64,000 nucleotides of DNA from Cohnella sp. AR92 (lineage in GTDB: Bacteria; Bacillota; Bacilli; Paenibacillales; Paenibacillaceae): positions 268,625 through 332,624 of the forward strand of contig NZ_RZJR01000004.1 of assembly GCF_003990975.1 (NCBI RefSeq), in the 5' to 3' direction. The position numbers and the translations under genes were made by a program. Below the pieces are notes generated by a model, which was not told where the DNA came from, made no database searches, and saw nothing but the letters and a program-made list of their open reading frames with translations. Shown in pieces: positions 1 through 11,095 of this stretch; position 1 is the stretch's first letter; each line of letters starts with the position of its first letter.

Positions 1-227
1 ACGCGGTCGCCCTTGCGGATGCCGAGCCCGATCAAGGCGTTGGCGAATCGCCGGGCGGCGGCCAGCACCGCCCGGTACGTCATGCGCTTCCCCAGAAAAT
101 CGAGAGCCGTCGTCTTCGGATAACGGGCAGCGGCGTCGATCAGGAAGCGCGGGATCGGAATGTCCGGGTACGAATAGGAGTCGGGGACCTCGGCAGGATA
201 CTGGGACAACCAAGCATTATCCGGCAT
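1..227 (-). CDS. Long-chain acyl-CoA synthetase, N-terminal fragment (runs off window)
   Basis: This is the first 75 codons of an AMP-forming acyl-CoA ligase, read leftward and cut by the window edge. The start at 227 follows an AGAGGTG ribosome site. The visible residues include IPRFLIDAAARYPKTTAL and a MTYRAV block, as in the N-terminus of LcfA/FadD proteins. It lies 72 bp after fadE on the same strand, so it probably ends the beta-oxidation operon and activates fatty acids to acyl-CoA. The catalytic ATP/AMP motif lies outside the window, so the specific substrate cannot be judged. Confidence 0.75.
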   Translation of the reverse strand, partial: MPDNAWLSQYPAEVPDSYSYPDIPIPRFLIDAAARYPKTTALDFLGKRMTYRAVLAAARRFANALIGLGIRKGDR

Positions 228-299
228 AGCCTGCACCTCTCTTGCATTGAAGTGGGTGACGGCAAAACGCTAGCGGACCCTGACGCGAAAGCCGAGCGG

Positions 300-2099
300 T
301 CAGACCGTGTATCTCTCCCCGGCGATGACCCGGGCGGCGATCTGCCGCTTCAACTGCGTCAGGTTCACCGGCGACAGGCGGGTAAGCTTCTTGAGGATCG
401 ACAGCTGCGTGCGCAGCACGTCCCCTTCGGCCAGGCTCGCCAGCGACTCCTTCGCCAAGCCTTCGATGAGGCCGAACTGCTCATGGACGAAGACGGACGT
501 CATCGCGATCGCTTGGCTCGCCTTCTCTTCTCCCGCGTTAGCGAGCAGCTTGCGGGTGCGGAGAAGGGCGCTCTCCATCGCGTAAACGGAGATCATCATG
601 TCCGCCAGCTGGCTGAGCAGCTCCTGCTCCTGTTCCAGCTTCGTCTGGTAGCGCTGGACGGCTTGCGCTCCGATCATCAGGAATATTTTCTTCGCCATCG
701 ACAGAAGATGGAGCTCCTGCTCCAGCGTTCCTTCGAACGTACGCGATGGAATCGGCTCCATCAGCTCCGCCTGCAGCGCCGTCGCGCTCTGCAGCAGCGG
801 CAGCTCGCCCTTCAAGCCGCGCTTGATAAGCGTGCCCGGAATCAGCAGCCGGTTGATCTCGTTCGTCCCTTCGAAAATCCGATTGATCCGCGAGTCCCGG
901 TAGATGCGCTCGACCGCGTATTCTTGAATGTAGCCGTAGCCCCCGTGGATCTGCACCCCTTCGTCGGCGACGAAGTCGAGCGTCTCCGAGCCGAACACCT
1001 TGTTGATGGAGCACTCGAGCTGATACTCCGCGATAGCCTTGGCGGAAGCGAGACCGCTGCCGCCGCCCGCTCCTGCCTGCTCAAGCTCGGCGAGGCCCTC
1101 GTCGAACAGGCCCGCCGTGCGGTAGACCATGCTCTCCAGCGCATAGGTCCGAACGTTCATCTCCGCCAGCTTCTTGCCGATCAGCGGGAAGGAGGAGATC
1201 GGGCGGCCGAACTGCTGCCGCTCGTTCGCGTACTTCGCCGAGATGGCGATCGTCTCCTTGCAGGCGCCGAGCGTTCCCGCCGCCAGCTTGAAGCGGCCGA
1301 TGTTCAGGATATTGAAGGCGATCAGATGGCCTTTGCCGACTTCCCACAGCAGGTTCTCGGCCGGCACCTTCACGTCCTCCAGGATGAGCGGGCAGGTCGA
1401 GGAGCCTTTGATGCCCATCTTCTTCTCTTCGGGCCCGATGCTGACCCCCGGCATCGTCCGCTCGACGATGAACGTGCTGAACTGCTCTCCGTTCACCTTC
1501 GCGTAGACAATGAAGATGTCCGCGAAGCCGGCGTTCGTAATGAACTGCTTCGAGCCGTTCAGCACATAATACCGGCCGTCTTCGGACGGCGTCGCCGTCG
1601 TCTTCGCTCCCTGGGCGTCCGAACCGGAAGAGGGTTCCGTCAGGCAGTACGCCGCCAGCTTCGCGCCGCTCGCGAGCTCCGGCAAGTATCTCCGCTTCTG
1701 CTCCGGCGTCCCGAAGTAGACGATCGGCAGCGTGCCGATGCCGACATGGGCGCCGACCGACAGGGCGAAGGAAGACGCCTTCGCCAGCCTCTCGTTGATC
1801 AAGGTCGAGCTCACCTTGTCGAGCCCGAGCCCTCCATACTCCTCCGGCACGTCCGCGCCGAGGAGGCCGAGTTCGCCGGCCGCGCGCAGCTTCTCGACGG
1901 TGAGCGCGTAGTCTAGCTTCTCGATCGCCTCGTCGTGCGGGGCGATCTCCTTCTCGACGAAATCCTCCGTCGTCTGCGCAATCATTCTCTGCTCCTCGCT
2001 GAAGTCCTCCGGGGTCACGATGCGGGACACATCCGGGTCGCCCGATCCTTCCAGAATGAAGCTGCCCCCGAGAATCTTGCCTTTGGTCGCCTGACTCAT
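300..2099 (-). CDS. fadE: Acyl-CoA dehydrogenase FadE
   Basis: This 599-residue flavoprotein oxidises acyl-CoA to trans-2-enoyl-CoA and passes electrons to ETF. The FAD-contact motif CLTEPSSGSDAQG and the C-terminal IFEGTNEI, which carries the catalytic glutamate in long-chain members, are both present. The long C-terminal extension beyond a 380-residue core matches Bacillus FadE/YusJ (about 594 aa) and VLCAD-like enzymes. The start follows AAGGAGAG. It is the third gene of fadN-fadA-fadE and lies 69 bp after fadA. Expression is probably shared with the operon that begins at fadF. Confidence 0.93.
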   Translation of the reverse strand: MSQATKGKILGGSFILEGSGDPDVSRIVTPEDFSEEQRMIAQTTEDFVEKEIAPHDEAIEKLDYALTVEKLRAAGELGLLGADVPEEYGGLGLDKVSSTLINERLAKASSFALSVGAHVGIGTLPIVYFGTPEQKRRYLPELASGAKLAAYCLTEPSSGSDAQGAKTTATPSEDGRYYVLNGSKQFITNAGFADIFIVYAKVNGEQFSTFIVERTMPGVSIGPEEKKMGIKGSSTCPLILEDVKVPAENLLWEVGKGHLIAFNILNIGRFKLAAGTLGACKETIAISAKYANERQQFGRPISSFPLIGKKLAEMNVRTYALESMVYRTAGLFDEGLAELEQAGAGGGSGLASAKAIAEYQLECSINKVFGSETLDFVADEGVQIHGGYGYIQEYAVERIYRDSRINRIFEGTNEINRLLIPGTLIKRGLKGELPLLQSATALQAELMEPIPSRTFEGTLEQELHLLSMAKKIFLMIGAQAVQRYQTKLEQEQELLSQLADMMISVYAMESALLRTRKLLANAGEEKASQAIAMTSVFVHEQFGLIEGLAKESLASLAEGDVLRTQLSILKKLTRLSPVNLTQLKRQIAARVIAGERYTV

Positions 2100-2168
2100 C
2101 GCCGCACTCTCCTTATCGATATGAGATGGTAATCGATTTCAATCCGACGAATTCCGTTTCTATCCGTC

Positions 2169-3353
<1,185 letters not shown>

Positions 3354-3376
3354 GTCCGATTCCTCCTCTCTTCGCT

Positions 3377-5800
3377 TTAATTGCGAAGCGCTTTGCCCTT
3401 CGTCAGCATGTGCTGCATGCGCTGCTGCGTCAGAGGCTCGCCGCACAGGCTGAGGAACGCCTCCCGCTCCAGGTCGAGCATATACTGCTCGCTCACGAGC
3501 GTCCCCGCCGGCAGGTCCCCGCCGGCCAGCACGTGCGCCAGCTTCTTCGCGATCTTCAGGTCATGATCGCTGATATAGTTGCTCTCCCTCATGCCGATCG
3601 CGCCAAGCTGCATAAGCGCCTTGCCTTCCGACCCGGCGACGGCCAGCTTCCGCTCCGGCACGGGCTCCCAGCCGCCCCGCGCCATCCGGAGCACCGCCTG
3701 CTTCGCCTCGTAGATCTGAAAGTCCGGGTTGGCCGCCACCCGGTCCGTCTCCCTTAGATAGCCAAGCTTCTTCGCGTCATGCCCGCTAGACGACACCTTG
3801 GCCATCCCGATCGTCTCGAACGCGCGAATCACGTGGGGCTGCACGTCCGAGCCCGGAAGCAGCGCGGCGGCTTCGCTTGCCCGGAGCGCGAATTCCTTGC
3901 AGCCTCCGCCCGCCGGGATCAGCCCGACGCCGACCTCGACGAGGCCGTAATACGTCTCCGGCGAGGCGATCACCAGATCGGCGGGAAGGCAGGCCTCGAC
4001 TCCTCCGCCGAGCGTCATCCGATGCGGCGCGGCGACGACCGGCTTCTCCAGCCGCTTCAGCTTCAGCATCGCGTTCTGGAACTGCCGGATGATGCCGTCG
4101 ATCTCATCCCACTCCTCCTCCTGCGCCTCCATAAGCAGGAGCATAATGTTCGCTCCGACGCAGAAGTTCTTGCCTTCGTTGGCGATAACCAGCCCTTCGT
4201 AGTTGCGGCGAACCTCGTCCGCGCCTTGCGAGATCATGGACAGAATGTCCGCCCCGATCGCGTTGTTCGGGGAGTGGAACTCCAGGCACGCGACGCCGTC
4301 TCCCAGGTCGATCAGGCTCGCGCCGCCGTTGGCCTTGATCGTCTTCCCCTGCTCCTTCAAGCTCTTCAGGGAGACGATCTCCTCCCGCTCTTCCACCCGG
4401 CGCCAGCGTCCTTCATACGCGTAGCTGCGCGCGCCGCCGCTCTCTTGAGCATAGAAGGACGTATGGCCTTCCGCGATCCAGGAACGGACCCACTCCGGCA
4501 GGGCCTCTCCTTCCTTTTCCATTCTTTGAGCGGAAGCGACGAGGCCGATCGCGTCCCAGGTCTCGAACGGGCCGAGCTCCCAGTTGAACCCCCACTTCAT
4601 CGCGTTGTCGATCTCCTCGATCGAGTCGGCGATCTCGCCTAACTTGGCCGCCGAGTAGAGCAGCGTCCGCTTTAGCACGTTCCATGCGAGCTCGGAATAG
4701 CGATCCCCGCCGCCGAGCAGCGCGCGCAGCTTCCCGCGCGCCCCCTTCGCCTGCTTAGCCGCCTCCAGAGATCCGGAGGACGGCTTCCTCTGCGGCCGAT
4801 AGTCCATGACCGCCAAGTCCAGGGCCAAGATCTCGCTCGCTCCGCCGGCGCCTTTGCTTTTGCGGTAGAAGCCGGCTCCCGTTTTCTCCCCGAGCCTCCC
4901 GCCGCTCACGAGATCGCTGATCACGGCGGGCGTCGAGAATAGCGCCTGCTCCCGCGGATCCGAGACGTTGCTTCGCACGTTGTCCACGACGTGCTCGAAC
5001 GTATCCAACCCGACCAGGTCGAGCGTCCGAAGCGAAGCGCTCTTGGGACGGCCCATCGCCGGTCCCGTCACCGCGTCGATCTCCTCGACGGTATAGCCTT
5101 TCTCCGCCATCTCCTGAAGAATGGCAAGCAAGCCGTACGTCCCGATCCGGTTCGCGATGAAGTTCGGGGTGTCCTTCGCCAGCACGACGCCTTTGCCCAG
5201 CTTCGTCTCGCACCATTCCTTCATGCGCAGGACGAGCCCGGGAGCCGTATCCCGGCCCGGAATGATCTCGATCAGCTTCATGTAGCGGGGCGGATTGAAG
5301 AAGTGGGTTCCCATGAAGTGGTTCCGGAACGCCTCGCTCCGCCCCTTCGCCATCTCATTGATCGAGATGCCCGACGTGTTCGAGCTGACGACGATGCCCG
5401 GCTTCCAATGCCTCTCGATCCTGCCGAGCAGCTCCTGCTTCGCCTCCAGCTTCTCGACGATGACTTCGATGATCCAATCCACGCCCGCGATCTTCGGAAG
5501 GTCGTCCTCGAGATTGCCCGGCGTGATCCGGTCCGCGAACTCCTCGACGTAGAGCGGCGCGGGGTTCGTCTTCTTCATCTTGGCGATCGCGGCCGTCGCC
5601 AGGCGATTCCTAACGCTCGGATGCTCCAGCGTCAGCCCCCGCTTCTCCTCCTCTTCGGTGAGCCGATCCGGCACGATATCGAGCAGCAGGCAAGGAATGC
5701 CGGAGTTGGCCAGATGGGCCGCGATGCCGGAGCCCATGATTCCGGAACCGATCACGGCCGCGCTTCTAATCGCCATGCTTCTATTCATCGTTTGAGTCAT
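3377..5800 (-). CDS. fadN: 3-hydroxyacyl-CoA dehydrogenase / enoyl-CoA hydratase FadN
   Basis: This 807-residue bifunctional enzyme carries out hydration and NAD-dependent oxidation in beta-oxidation. The Rossmann motif [15 protein letters not shown] is at about residue 15 and is followed by the two 3HCDH domains ([28 protein letters not shown]). A crotonase fold follows at about residues 490-700 ([35 protein letters not shown]). Dehydrogenase first and hydratase second is the Bacillus FadN/YusL arrangement, the reverse of E. coli FadB. The start codon overlaps the fadF stop codon (ATGA), which implies translational coupling. Confidence 0.95.
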   Translation of the reverse strand: MTQTMNRSMAIRSAAVIGSGIMGSGIAAHLANSGIPCLLLDIVPDRLTEEEEKRGLTLEHPSVRNRLATAAIAKMKKTNPAPLYVEEFADRITPGNLEDDLPKIAGVDWIIEVIVEKLEAKQELLGRIERHWKPGIVVSSNTSGISINEMAKGRSEAFRNHFMGTHFFNPPRYMKLIEIIPGRDTAPGLVLRMKEWCETKLGKGVVLAKDTPNFIANRIGTYGLLAILQEMAEKGYTVEEIDAVTGPAMGRPKSASLRTLDLVGLDTFEHVVDNVRSNVSDPREQALFSTPAVISDLVSGGRLGEKTGAGFYRKSKGAGGASEILALDLAVMDYRPQRKPSSGSLEAAKQAKGARGKLRALLGGGDRYSELAWNVLKRTLLYSAAKLGEIADSIEEIDNAMKWGFNWELGPFETWDAIGLVASAQRMEKEGEALPEWVRSWIAEGHTSFYAQESGGARSYAYEGRWRRVEEREEIVSLKSLKEQGKTIKANGGASLIDLGDGVACLEFHSPNNAIGADILSMISQGADEVRRNYEGLVIANEGKNFCVGANIMLLLMEAQEEEWDEIDGIIRQFQNAMLKLKRLEKPVVAAPHRMTLGGGVEACLPADLVIASPETYYGLVEVGVGLIPAGGGCKEFALRASEAAALLPGSDVQPHVIRAFETIGMAKVSSSGHDAKKLGYLRETDRVAANPDFQIYEAKQAVLRMARGGWEPVPERKLAVAGSEGKALMQLGAIGMRESNYISDHDLKIAKKLAHVLAGGDLPAGTLVSEQYMLDLEREAFLSLCGEPLTQQRMQHMLTKGKALRN

Positions 5801-8127
5801 ACGGAGCGAACCTCCTTGTCGGATGAATTATTGCCTGCTCCGGATCGGTCGCCGAAGACGGACAGCTCCAACAGCTCCGCCACGTCCAGCGTCTTCACCC
5901 GGTCCTGGACTTCCTTCATTCTCGTTCCGTCCTCCATCATCGCGAGGCAGTAAGGGCAGCCGCTGCTGATGACGGTCGGCCGCGCCTCAAGCGCCTGCTC
6001 CGTCCGGGCGAGATTGACGCGCTTGCCGCTCGTCTCTTCCATCCACATCCGCCCGCCGCCCGCCCCGCAGCACATGCCGTTCTCCCGGCTTCTCGCCATC
6101 TCCGCGAGCCTCACGCCGGGAATCGCCTCCAGCACGTTGCGCGGCGCCTCGTACTCGCCGTTGTAGCGGCCGAGGTAGCAGGAGTCGTGGTAGACGACTC
6201 GCTCCTTCAGCACATGCAGGGGACGCAGCCGCCCTTCCCGAAGCAGCCGGTCCAGCAATTGAGTATGGTGGAGCACCTCCACCCCTTCCAGCCCGAAGTC
6301 CGGGTACTCGTTCTTCAGCGTGTTGAACGTATGCGGGCACGCGGTCACGATCTTCCTCACGCCGTATCGCTGAAGGATCCCGATGTTCTCCGCCGCCAGC
6401 TGTTGGAACAGAAGCTCGTTGCCCATCCTTCTCGCCGTGTCGCCGGAGCTCTTCTCCTCGTTCCCGAGGATCGCGAAGGAGACGCCCGCTTCCTCCAGCA
6501 GCCGGACGAACGCCCGGGAGATTCGGCGGCTGCGCGGGTCATAGGAGCCCATCGAGCCGACGAAGAAAAGGTACTCGAAGTCCGGACGCTCCTTCACGGT
6601 CGGAACGCGAAGCCCTTCGACCTCGCCGGTCCACTGGGCGCGGTCGCCGCGGCTAAGCCCCCATGGGTTGCCCTGCCGCTCGATGTTCTGGAGCGCCCGC
6701 TGCCCTTCCTGCGGCAGGCTGCCCTGCATCAGGACGAGATGGCGCCGCAGGTCGACGATCTTATCCACGTGCTCGTTGCCGACCGGGCACTGGTCCTCGC
6801 AGTTGCGGCATGTCGTGCACGCCCAGATCTCCTCTTCCGCGATGACGTCCCCGATCAGTTCCAGCTCGGTCGGCGATCGCCCTTCCGCGGATTTCCACGT
6901 CGCCTTCTGCCAAGCCTGCGTCGGCCGGATGTCGGTAACGACTTCCTCCTCCCCCTGCCAATCGACTTCCGCCAAGGAGGAGGTGTCCATCGCATGAGCG
7001 CGCACGTTCTGCTTTCGCCCCGACATAGCCGCCGAACCGCTGGCCAACCTTTTGCCCGAACCATCCGCCGATCCGTTCGCCGACCTTTTCCCCGAGCCTT
7101 CCGCCAATCCGTTCGCCGGCTTTTTGCCCGAGCCCTCCGACGCCCTTCCGAACGCGAACTCGGGAACCCAGGGGGACTTGCCGCTGATAACCGCCCCTTT
7201 CTCCTGCAGATGGTCTCTCAGCTTCGTGATCAGGTGCATCGGGGACAGCGCCTTCCCCGTGCTGGACGCGGGACAAACGCTCGTGCAGCGGCCGCATTCG
7301 ACGCAGGCGTAGAAGTCGAGCATCTGCTTGCGGGTGAAATCCTCGATCCTGCCCGCTCCGAACGACTCCGCGTTCTCGTCCTCCAGGTCGAGCTTCTGCA
7401 GCTTGCCGGGCGGCTCCCGTCGGCGAAACCACAGATTCACCGGGGCCGACAGAATGTGAAAGTGCTTCGACTGCGGAACGTAAACGAGAAACGACAAGAG
7501 GACAAGAAGATGAACCCACCAGCAAACGTAGAAAAGAACCTTCGCGGAAGACGTCGATAGCCCGGAGAATAGGGAGGCGAGCAGCGAGGAGAGCGGGGCC
7601 TGCCAGGATGCTTCCTCCCCCGCCCAGACCCGTTCGAATCCCAGGGAGAAGAGAACGGACAGCATCAGCAGCAGGATAAAGAACAGCACCGCGCTCGGCT
7701 TCCAGCCCCGCTTCAGCCGGGGGAGCTTCTCCCCGTAACGCCGATAAGCCGCGTAGCCCATCGCCGCCAATACGAGGAACACGGTTATTTCTTGAAGCAG
7801 GCCGAACGAGCCGTACGCCGGAAGCGGCAGGTGGCGGCCGTCCGTCAGGCCTTTGACGATCAGGTCCAGGGCGCCGAATTGAAGCAGGATGAAACCGTAG
7901 AAAATAACAACGTGCATCATGCCGCTGCGGAGGTCTTTGAGGAGCTTCTTCTGACCGAACAGCTGCGAGAGGAATTCGCCGGTCCGTCCGGGACCGCCTC
8001 CGCGGAACTCCGCCGGGCGTCCGAGCCGGACATAGAGATAGCGATGATAGACGGCGCGATAGAAGAGATAGAGAGCGTAGCCGGTCGCCGCCAGGAACAG
8101 CAATAAATTCGCGAGCTGCCATGCCAT
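5797..8127 (-). CDS. fadF: Membrane iron-sulfur oxidoreductase FadF (ETF:quinone reductase type)
   Basis: This 776-residue protein has an N-terminal multi-helix membrane section resembling a nitrate reductase gamma subunit. Two 4Fe-4S motifs follow (CVECGRCTSVCP, CTTCRNCEDQCP), then two cysteine-rich CCG-type modules (MCCGAGGGRMW, SSGCPYC). It resembles Bacillus FadF/YwjF and probably moves electrons from ETF to menaquinone. The ATG at 8127 is preferred because GGAAGG lies seven bases upstream; an in-frame ATG six bases earlier abuts that site. An unusual degenerate repeat rich in SGK(K/R)-ANG units separates the two ferredoxin motifs. It is the first gene of the leftward operon. Confidence 0.88.
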   Translation of the reverse strand: MAWQLANLLLFLAATGYALYLFYRAVYHRYLYVRLGRPAEFRGGGPGRTGEFLSQLFGQKKLLKDLRSGMMHVVIFYGFILLQFGALDLIVKGLTDGRHLPLPAYGSFGLLQEITVFLVLAAMGYAAYRRYGEKLPRLKRGWKPSAVLFFILLLMLSVLFSLGFERVWAGEEASWQAPLSSLLASLFSGLSTSSAKVLFYVCWWVHLLVLLSFLVYVPQSKHFHILSAPVNLWFRRREPPGKLQKLDLEDENAESFGAGRIEDFTRKQMLDFYACVECGRCTSVCPASSTGKALSPMHLITKLRDHLQEKGAVISGKSPWVPEFAFGRASEGSGKKPANGLAEGSGKRSANGSADGSGKRLASGSAAMSGRKQNVRAHAMDTSSLAEVDWQGEEEVVTDIRPTQAWQKATWKSAEGRSPTELELIGDVIAEEEIWACTTCRNCEDQCPVGNEHVDKIVDLRRHLVLMQGSLPQEGQRALQNIERQGNPWGLSRGDRAQWTGEVEGLRVPTVKERPDFEYLFFVGSMGSYDPRSRRISRAFVRLLEEAGVSFAILGNEEKSSGDTARRMGNELLFQQLAAENIGILQRYGVRKIVTACPHTFNTLKNEYPDFGLEGVEVLHHTQLLDRLLREGRLRPLHVLKERVVYHDSCYLGRYNGEYEAPRNVLEAIPGVRLAEMARSRENGMCCGAGGGRMWMEETSGKRVNLARTEQALEARPTVISSGCPYCLAMMEDGTRMKEVQDRVKTLDVAELLELSVFGDRSGAGNNSSDKEVRSV
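7030..7150 (-). repeat. Degenerate tandem repeat inside fadF
   Basis: The coding sequence between the two 4Fe-4S motifs contains about four imperfect repeats of a 12-13 residue unit of the form GSGKRxANGSAxG. The segment looks like a flexible, basic, low-complexity linker and is not part of the core oxidoreductase fold. It may have grown by slippage. Confidence 0.7.
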
Positions 8128-8319
8128 GCGCATCCTTCCTTTCCTATACCGACGTGAAGGAGGAACCGAACGGGCGTGCAATGAGCGCAAGCTTCCGGGC
8201 GAGGAATAGGGGTTGAAAAAGAGTGCGGTCGCGAGTGCGAATGAGAAGAGGAAGAAACCGGGTGCGGATGCCGAGAAAGAGCGAGTAAAAGATTTCGTAA
8301 CAGACGGTTGATTAAGCTT

Positions 8320-8333
8320 TGATAACGGTTACA
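8320..8333 (-). promoter_or_regulatory. Candidate CcpA cre box upstream of fadF
   Basis: Read on the minus strand the site is TGTAACCGTTATCA, which fits the cre pattern TGWAANCGNTNWCA at every fixed position. It lies in the divergent gap, 193 bp upstream of the fadF start. Catabolite repression of fatty-acid degradation by CcpA is known in Bacillus; its action here is inferred. Confidence 0.6.
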
Positions 8334-8372
8334 ATTTTGCCTTCTATAACGAGTTTATGAGCGCTGACCCCC

Positions 8373-8401
8373 TTGACTTTCGTTTGATTTTTCCCTACGA
8401 T
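8373..8401 (+). promoter_or_regulatory. SigA promoter of fadR-etfB-etfA
   Basis: TTGACT and TACGAT are separated by exactly 17 bases, about 65 bases before the fadR start codon. Transcription would begin near 8408, immediately upstream of or within the FadR palindrome. Confidence 0.75.
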
Positions 8402-8411
8402 GAAGAAAAAA

Positions 8412-8429
8412 TGAATGAGCATTCATTCA
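8412..8429. promoter_or_regulatory. FadR operator (fad box)
   Basis: TGAATGAGCATTCATTCA has perfect 7-bp arms (TGAATGA / TCATTCA) around a 4-base centre. This fits the known Bacillus FadR site. It starts 10 bases after the -10 element of the fadR promoter, so FadR bound there should repress its own operon. Long-chain acyl-CoA is the expected inducer. The same site could also affect the divergent fadF operon. Confidence 0.88.
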
Positions 8430-8464
8430 GTAATTGATTCAAATTGTAGCACCGGGGTGCCTTC

Positions 8465-9046
8465 ATGACAAGTAAAAAGAAAGAAAAATACAGCCTGATT
8501 CTCGACGCCGCGCAGAAGGTCATCGCCGAGAACGGCTACCACGGCGCGCAGGTGTCCCGCATCGCCAAGGAAGCCGGAGTCGCGGACGGAACGATCTATC
8601 TGTACTTCAAGAACAAGGAGGATATTCTCATCTCCCTGTTCCAGAGCCGGCTCGGGGAGCTCGTCGAGCAGTTCAACGCGAGGATAGGCGAAGCCGGTTC
8701 GGCCTCGGAAGCGCTGCGCCAGATCTGCGAGATCCACTTCACGCAGCTGGAGCGGAATATCGAGCTGGCCTACGTGACGCAGATCGAGCTGCGCCAAAGC
8801 TCGCTGGAGCTGCGCAAGGCGATCGGCCAGGCGGTGAAGCCCTATATCCAGCTCATCGAGCATATGGTTAGAAGAGGGATGGAGACCGGCGAGTTCCGGG
8901 CCGATCTGGATCCGAAGCTGACCCGCTTGCTGCTGTTCGGCGCGATGGACGAGGTCGTCACCTCCTGGCTGATCTCGGGCTGCAAGTATTCCCTGGCTCC
9001 GCTCGTGGAGCCGACCGTCGGGTTTTTCCTGCGAGGCTTGCGATAA
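8465..9046 (+). CDS. fadR: TetR-family fatty-acid degradation regulator FadR
   Basis: This 193-residue protein has a TetR helix-turn-helix at the N-terminus (KYSLILDAAQKVIAENGYHG, then VADGTIYLYFKNKEDILI). It resembles Bacillus subtilis FadR/YsiA closely over its whole length, including VTQIELRQS in the ligand-binding domain. The location fits: a perfect FadR palindrome lies in its own promoter, the ETF genes follow in the same operon, and the fad operon is divergent. It should release DNA on binding long-chain acyl-CoA. Confidence 0.93.
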   Translation: MTSKKKEKYSLILDAAQKVIAENGYHGAQVSRIAKEAGVADGTIYLYFKNKEDILISLFQSRLGELVEQFNARIGEAGSASEALRQICEIHFTQLERNIELAYVTQIELRQSSLELRKAIGQAVKPYIQLIEHMVRRGMETGEFRADLDPKLTRLLLFGAMDEVVTSWLISGCKYSLAPLVEPTVGFFLRGLR

Positions 9047-9088
9047 GAAGGGCCTGTCCCTTATTTCCCTATGGGAGGAGACGTCGCT

Positions 9089-9856
9089 ATGAACATCTAT
9101 GTTCTGTTAAAGCAAACGTTCGACACCGAGGAGAAAATCGTGCTGAAAGACGGGCGTGTCTCGGAGGACGGCGTCAAGTTCGTCATCAATCCGTATGACG
9201 AGTACGCCGTGGAGGAGGCGCTGCTGCTCAAGGAATCGCTCGGAGGGACGGTGACCGTCGTCTCCGTCGGACCGCCGCGGGCAGCGGAAGCGCTGCGAAC
9301 GGCCTTGGCCATGGGAGCCGACGAGGCCGTGCTCGTGGACGGCGAGTCCCGCGAGTACGACGAGGCCGCCGTCGCAAGGCTGCTTGAAGCGTATCTGCGG
9401 CAGCAAGCTTACGATATCGTTCTCGCCGGGAACTTCTCGACCGATACCGGCGGCGGACAGGTCGCTCTCCGGCTCGCCGAGCGGCTGGGCATTCCCCACG
9501 TCTCCTCGATCATCAATCTCGAGGTGAACGGGAGCCAAGCGACCGCCGTCCGCGACGCGGAGGGCGACGCCGAGACGCTGGAGGTCGCCCTGCCCGCGCT
9601 GTTCACCGCGCAGCAAGGGCTGAACGAGCCCCGATACCCGTCGCTTCCGGGAATTATGAAGGCCAAGAAGAAGCCGCTGAGACAGCTCGAAGCCGCAGAC
9701 TTGGGCTTCGGCGAAGGGCAGCTCGCCTCTCTCTCCGTTCGCGGCAAGCTGGCTCTGCCCGCTGTCCGCCAAGCGGGCCGTCGGCTCGCCGGATCGCCTG
9801 CGGAGCAGGCTTCCGCCCTAGCGCAGCTTCTTCATAGCGAAGCCAAAGTTCTATAA
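9089..9856 (+). CDS. etfB: Electron transfer flavoprotein beta subunit
   Basis: This 255-residue subunit pairs with EtfA to carry electrons from acyl-CoA dehydrogenases. The N-terminus MNIYVLLKQTFDTEEKI, INPYDEYAVEEAL and the AMP-site region NFSTDTGGGQVA are typical. The ATG at 9089 follows GGGAGGAG by eight bases, which makes it a better start than the upstream in-frame ATG at 9071. It lies 42 bp after fadR and 59 bp before etfA, so all three probably share one transcript. Confidence 0.94.
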   Translation: MNIYVLLKQTFDTEEKIVLKDGRVSEDGVKFVINPYDEYAVEEALLLKESLGGTVTVVSVGPPRAAEALRTALAMGADEAVLVDGESREYDEAAVARLLEAYLRQQAYDIVLAGNFSTDTGGGQVALRLAERLGIPHVSSIINLEVNGSQATAVRDAEGDAETLEVALPALFTAQQGLNEPRYPSLPGIMKAKKKPLRQLEAADLGFGEGQLASLSVRGKLALPAVRQAGRRLAGSPAEQASALAQLLHSEAKVL

Positions 9857-9915
9857 AGTCGGCTAGGAATCGATTAGCGATCGGATAGGATACGAGAATC
9901 GAAGGAGGCCGTCCC

Positions 9916-10908
9916 ATGGGTCAACCTATTCTGGTTATTGCGGAAGTTCGCAACGGGAAGCTGCGGCAGGTGACTCTGGAAGCGCTTTACGCGGCACGTG
10001 CCGCTCGGTCGGGGAGCGGCGAAGCCGTCTCCGCCCTGCTTATCGGGCACGGGCTTGCCGACGCGGCCGAGGAACTGAAGGCTTACGTGGAAGGAACCGT
10101 CCACGTCATCGATCACCCCCAGCTCGCCGCCTACAATCCCGAATCGTATGCCCTCGCCGTCGGAAGCTTGCTGGACACGCAGCAGCCCCGGCTGGTCGCG
10201 CTCGGCCATACGGCATTCGGGCGCGATCTGGCGCCGGTTATCGCCGCCAAGCTCCAAGCCGGCCAGATCTCCGATGTCGTCGCCCTCGAAGGGGAAGGCG
10301 ACGATCTCGCTTACGTCCGGCCGCTCTACGCCGGCAAGCTGTTCGAGACGCGCCGCTTCGCTCCCGGCTCCGCTCAGGTCGTCACCGTCCGTCCGAGCAA
10401 CCTGCCTCCAGCGGAACGAAGCGCCTCTTCCGGAACGATCGAGGCGCTCCCTTACCAGCCGCCGGCTTCGCTACGCACGATCGTCAAGGACGTGATCCGC
10501 CAGGCCGCCGGGAAGGTGGATCTGACCGAGGCCCGCATCGTCGTCTCCGGCGGCCGGGGCGTTCGGAGCGCCGAGGGCTTCAAGCCGCTGCAGGAGCTCG
10601 CCGCCGTGCTCGGAGCCGCGGTCGGCGCCTCGCGCGCCGCGTGCGATGCCGGCTACTGCGAATATTCGATGCAGATCGGCCAGACCGGCAAGGTCGTCAC
10701 TCCCGAGCTGTACATCGCCTGCGGCATCAGCGGCGCCATCCAGCACCTCGCCGGCATGAGCCGCTCCCGCGTCATCGTCGCGATCAACAAGGACCCCGAG
10801 GCGCCTATCTTTAAGGTAGCGGATTACGGGATCGTCGGCGACTTGTTCGAGATCGTCCCGCTGCTGACCGAAGAATTCAAGAAACTGCTGGCTTCCGAGG
10901 CGTCCTGA
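9916..10908 (+). CDS. etfA: Electron transfer flavoprotein alpha subunit
   Basis: This 330-residue FAD-binding subunit has the N-terminal ETF fold and the C-terminal FAD domain, seen as [47 protein letters not shown] and [12 protein letters not shown]. The start follows GAAGGAGG. It ends the fadR operon and is followed by a strong terminator. FadF is the likely membrane electron acceptor for the EtfAB dimer. Confidence 0.95.
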   Translation: MGQPILVIAEVRNGKLRQVTLEALYAARAARSGSGEAVSALLIGHGLADAAEELKAYVEGTVHVIDHPQLAAYNPESYALAVGSLLDTQQPRLVALGHTAFGRDLAPVIAAKLQAGQISDVVALEGEGDDLAYVRPLYAGKLFETRRFAPGSAQVVTVRPSNLPPAERSASSGTIEALPYQPPASLRTIVKDVIRQAAGKVDLTEARIVVSGGRGVRSAEGFKPLQELAAVLGAAVGASRAACDAGYCEYSMQIGQTGKVVTPELYIACGISGAIQHLAGMSRSRVIVAINKDPEAPIFKVADYGIVGDLFEIVPLLTEEFKKLLASEAS

Positions 10909-10936
10909 TCCCCATCCAAACGAACACGCGCTGCCA

Positions 10937-10983
10937 ATCCCGCCTGCTCTCCGATTCGCCGGAGAGCGGGCGGGATTTTTTTG
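10937..10983 (+). terminator. Intrinsic terminator after etfA
   Basis: ATCCCGCC/GGCGGGAT closes a longer stem that continues as GCTCTCCG/CGGAGAGC, and a run of seven T residues follows. It ends the fadR-etfB-etfA transcript. Confidence 0.9.
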
Positions 10984-11095
10984 GTGGCGTTTCCATTGAT
11001 TTTCTCGATAGTTGACATGCAAATCCTTCGCTAACTGCTTCCCGCTCTTCGATGGTAAGATGATCCTCAATCCAAGCCGATCGGGGGCGAAAAAG

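Noticed and set aside
252-1916. Long open frame on the plus strand opposite fadE
   Set aside because: It is Arg/Leu-rich antisense noise of a GC-rich gene, with no domain or ribosome site; fadE on the other strand is certain.
6187-7560. Long plus-strand frame opposite fadF
   Set aside because: It mirrors the codon structure of fadF and has no recognisable motif. Similar shadows opposite fadA, fadN, GH48, GH9 and the MMPL gene were dismissed for the same reason.
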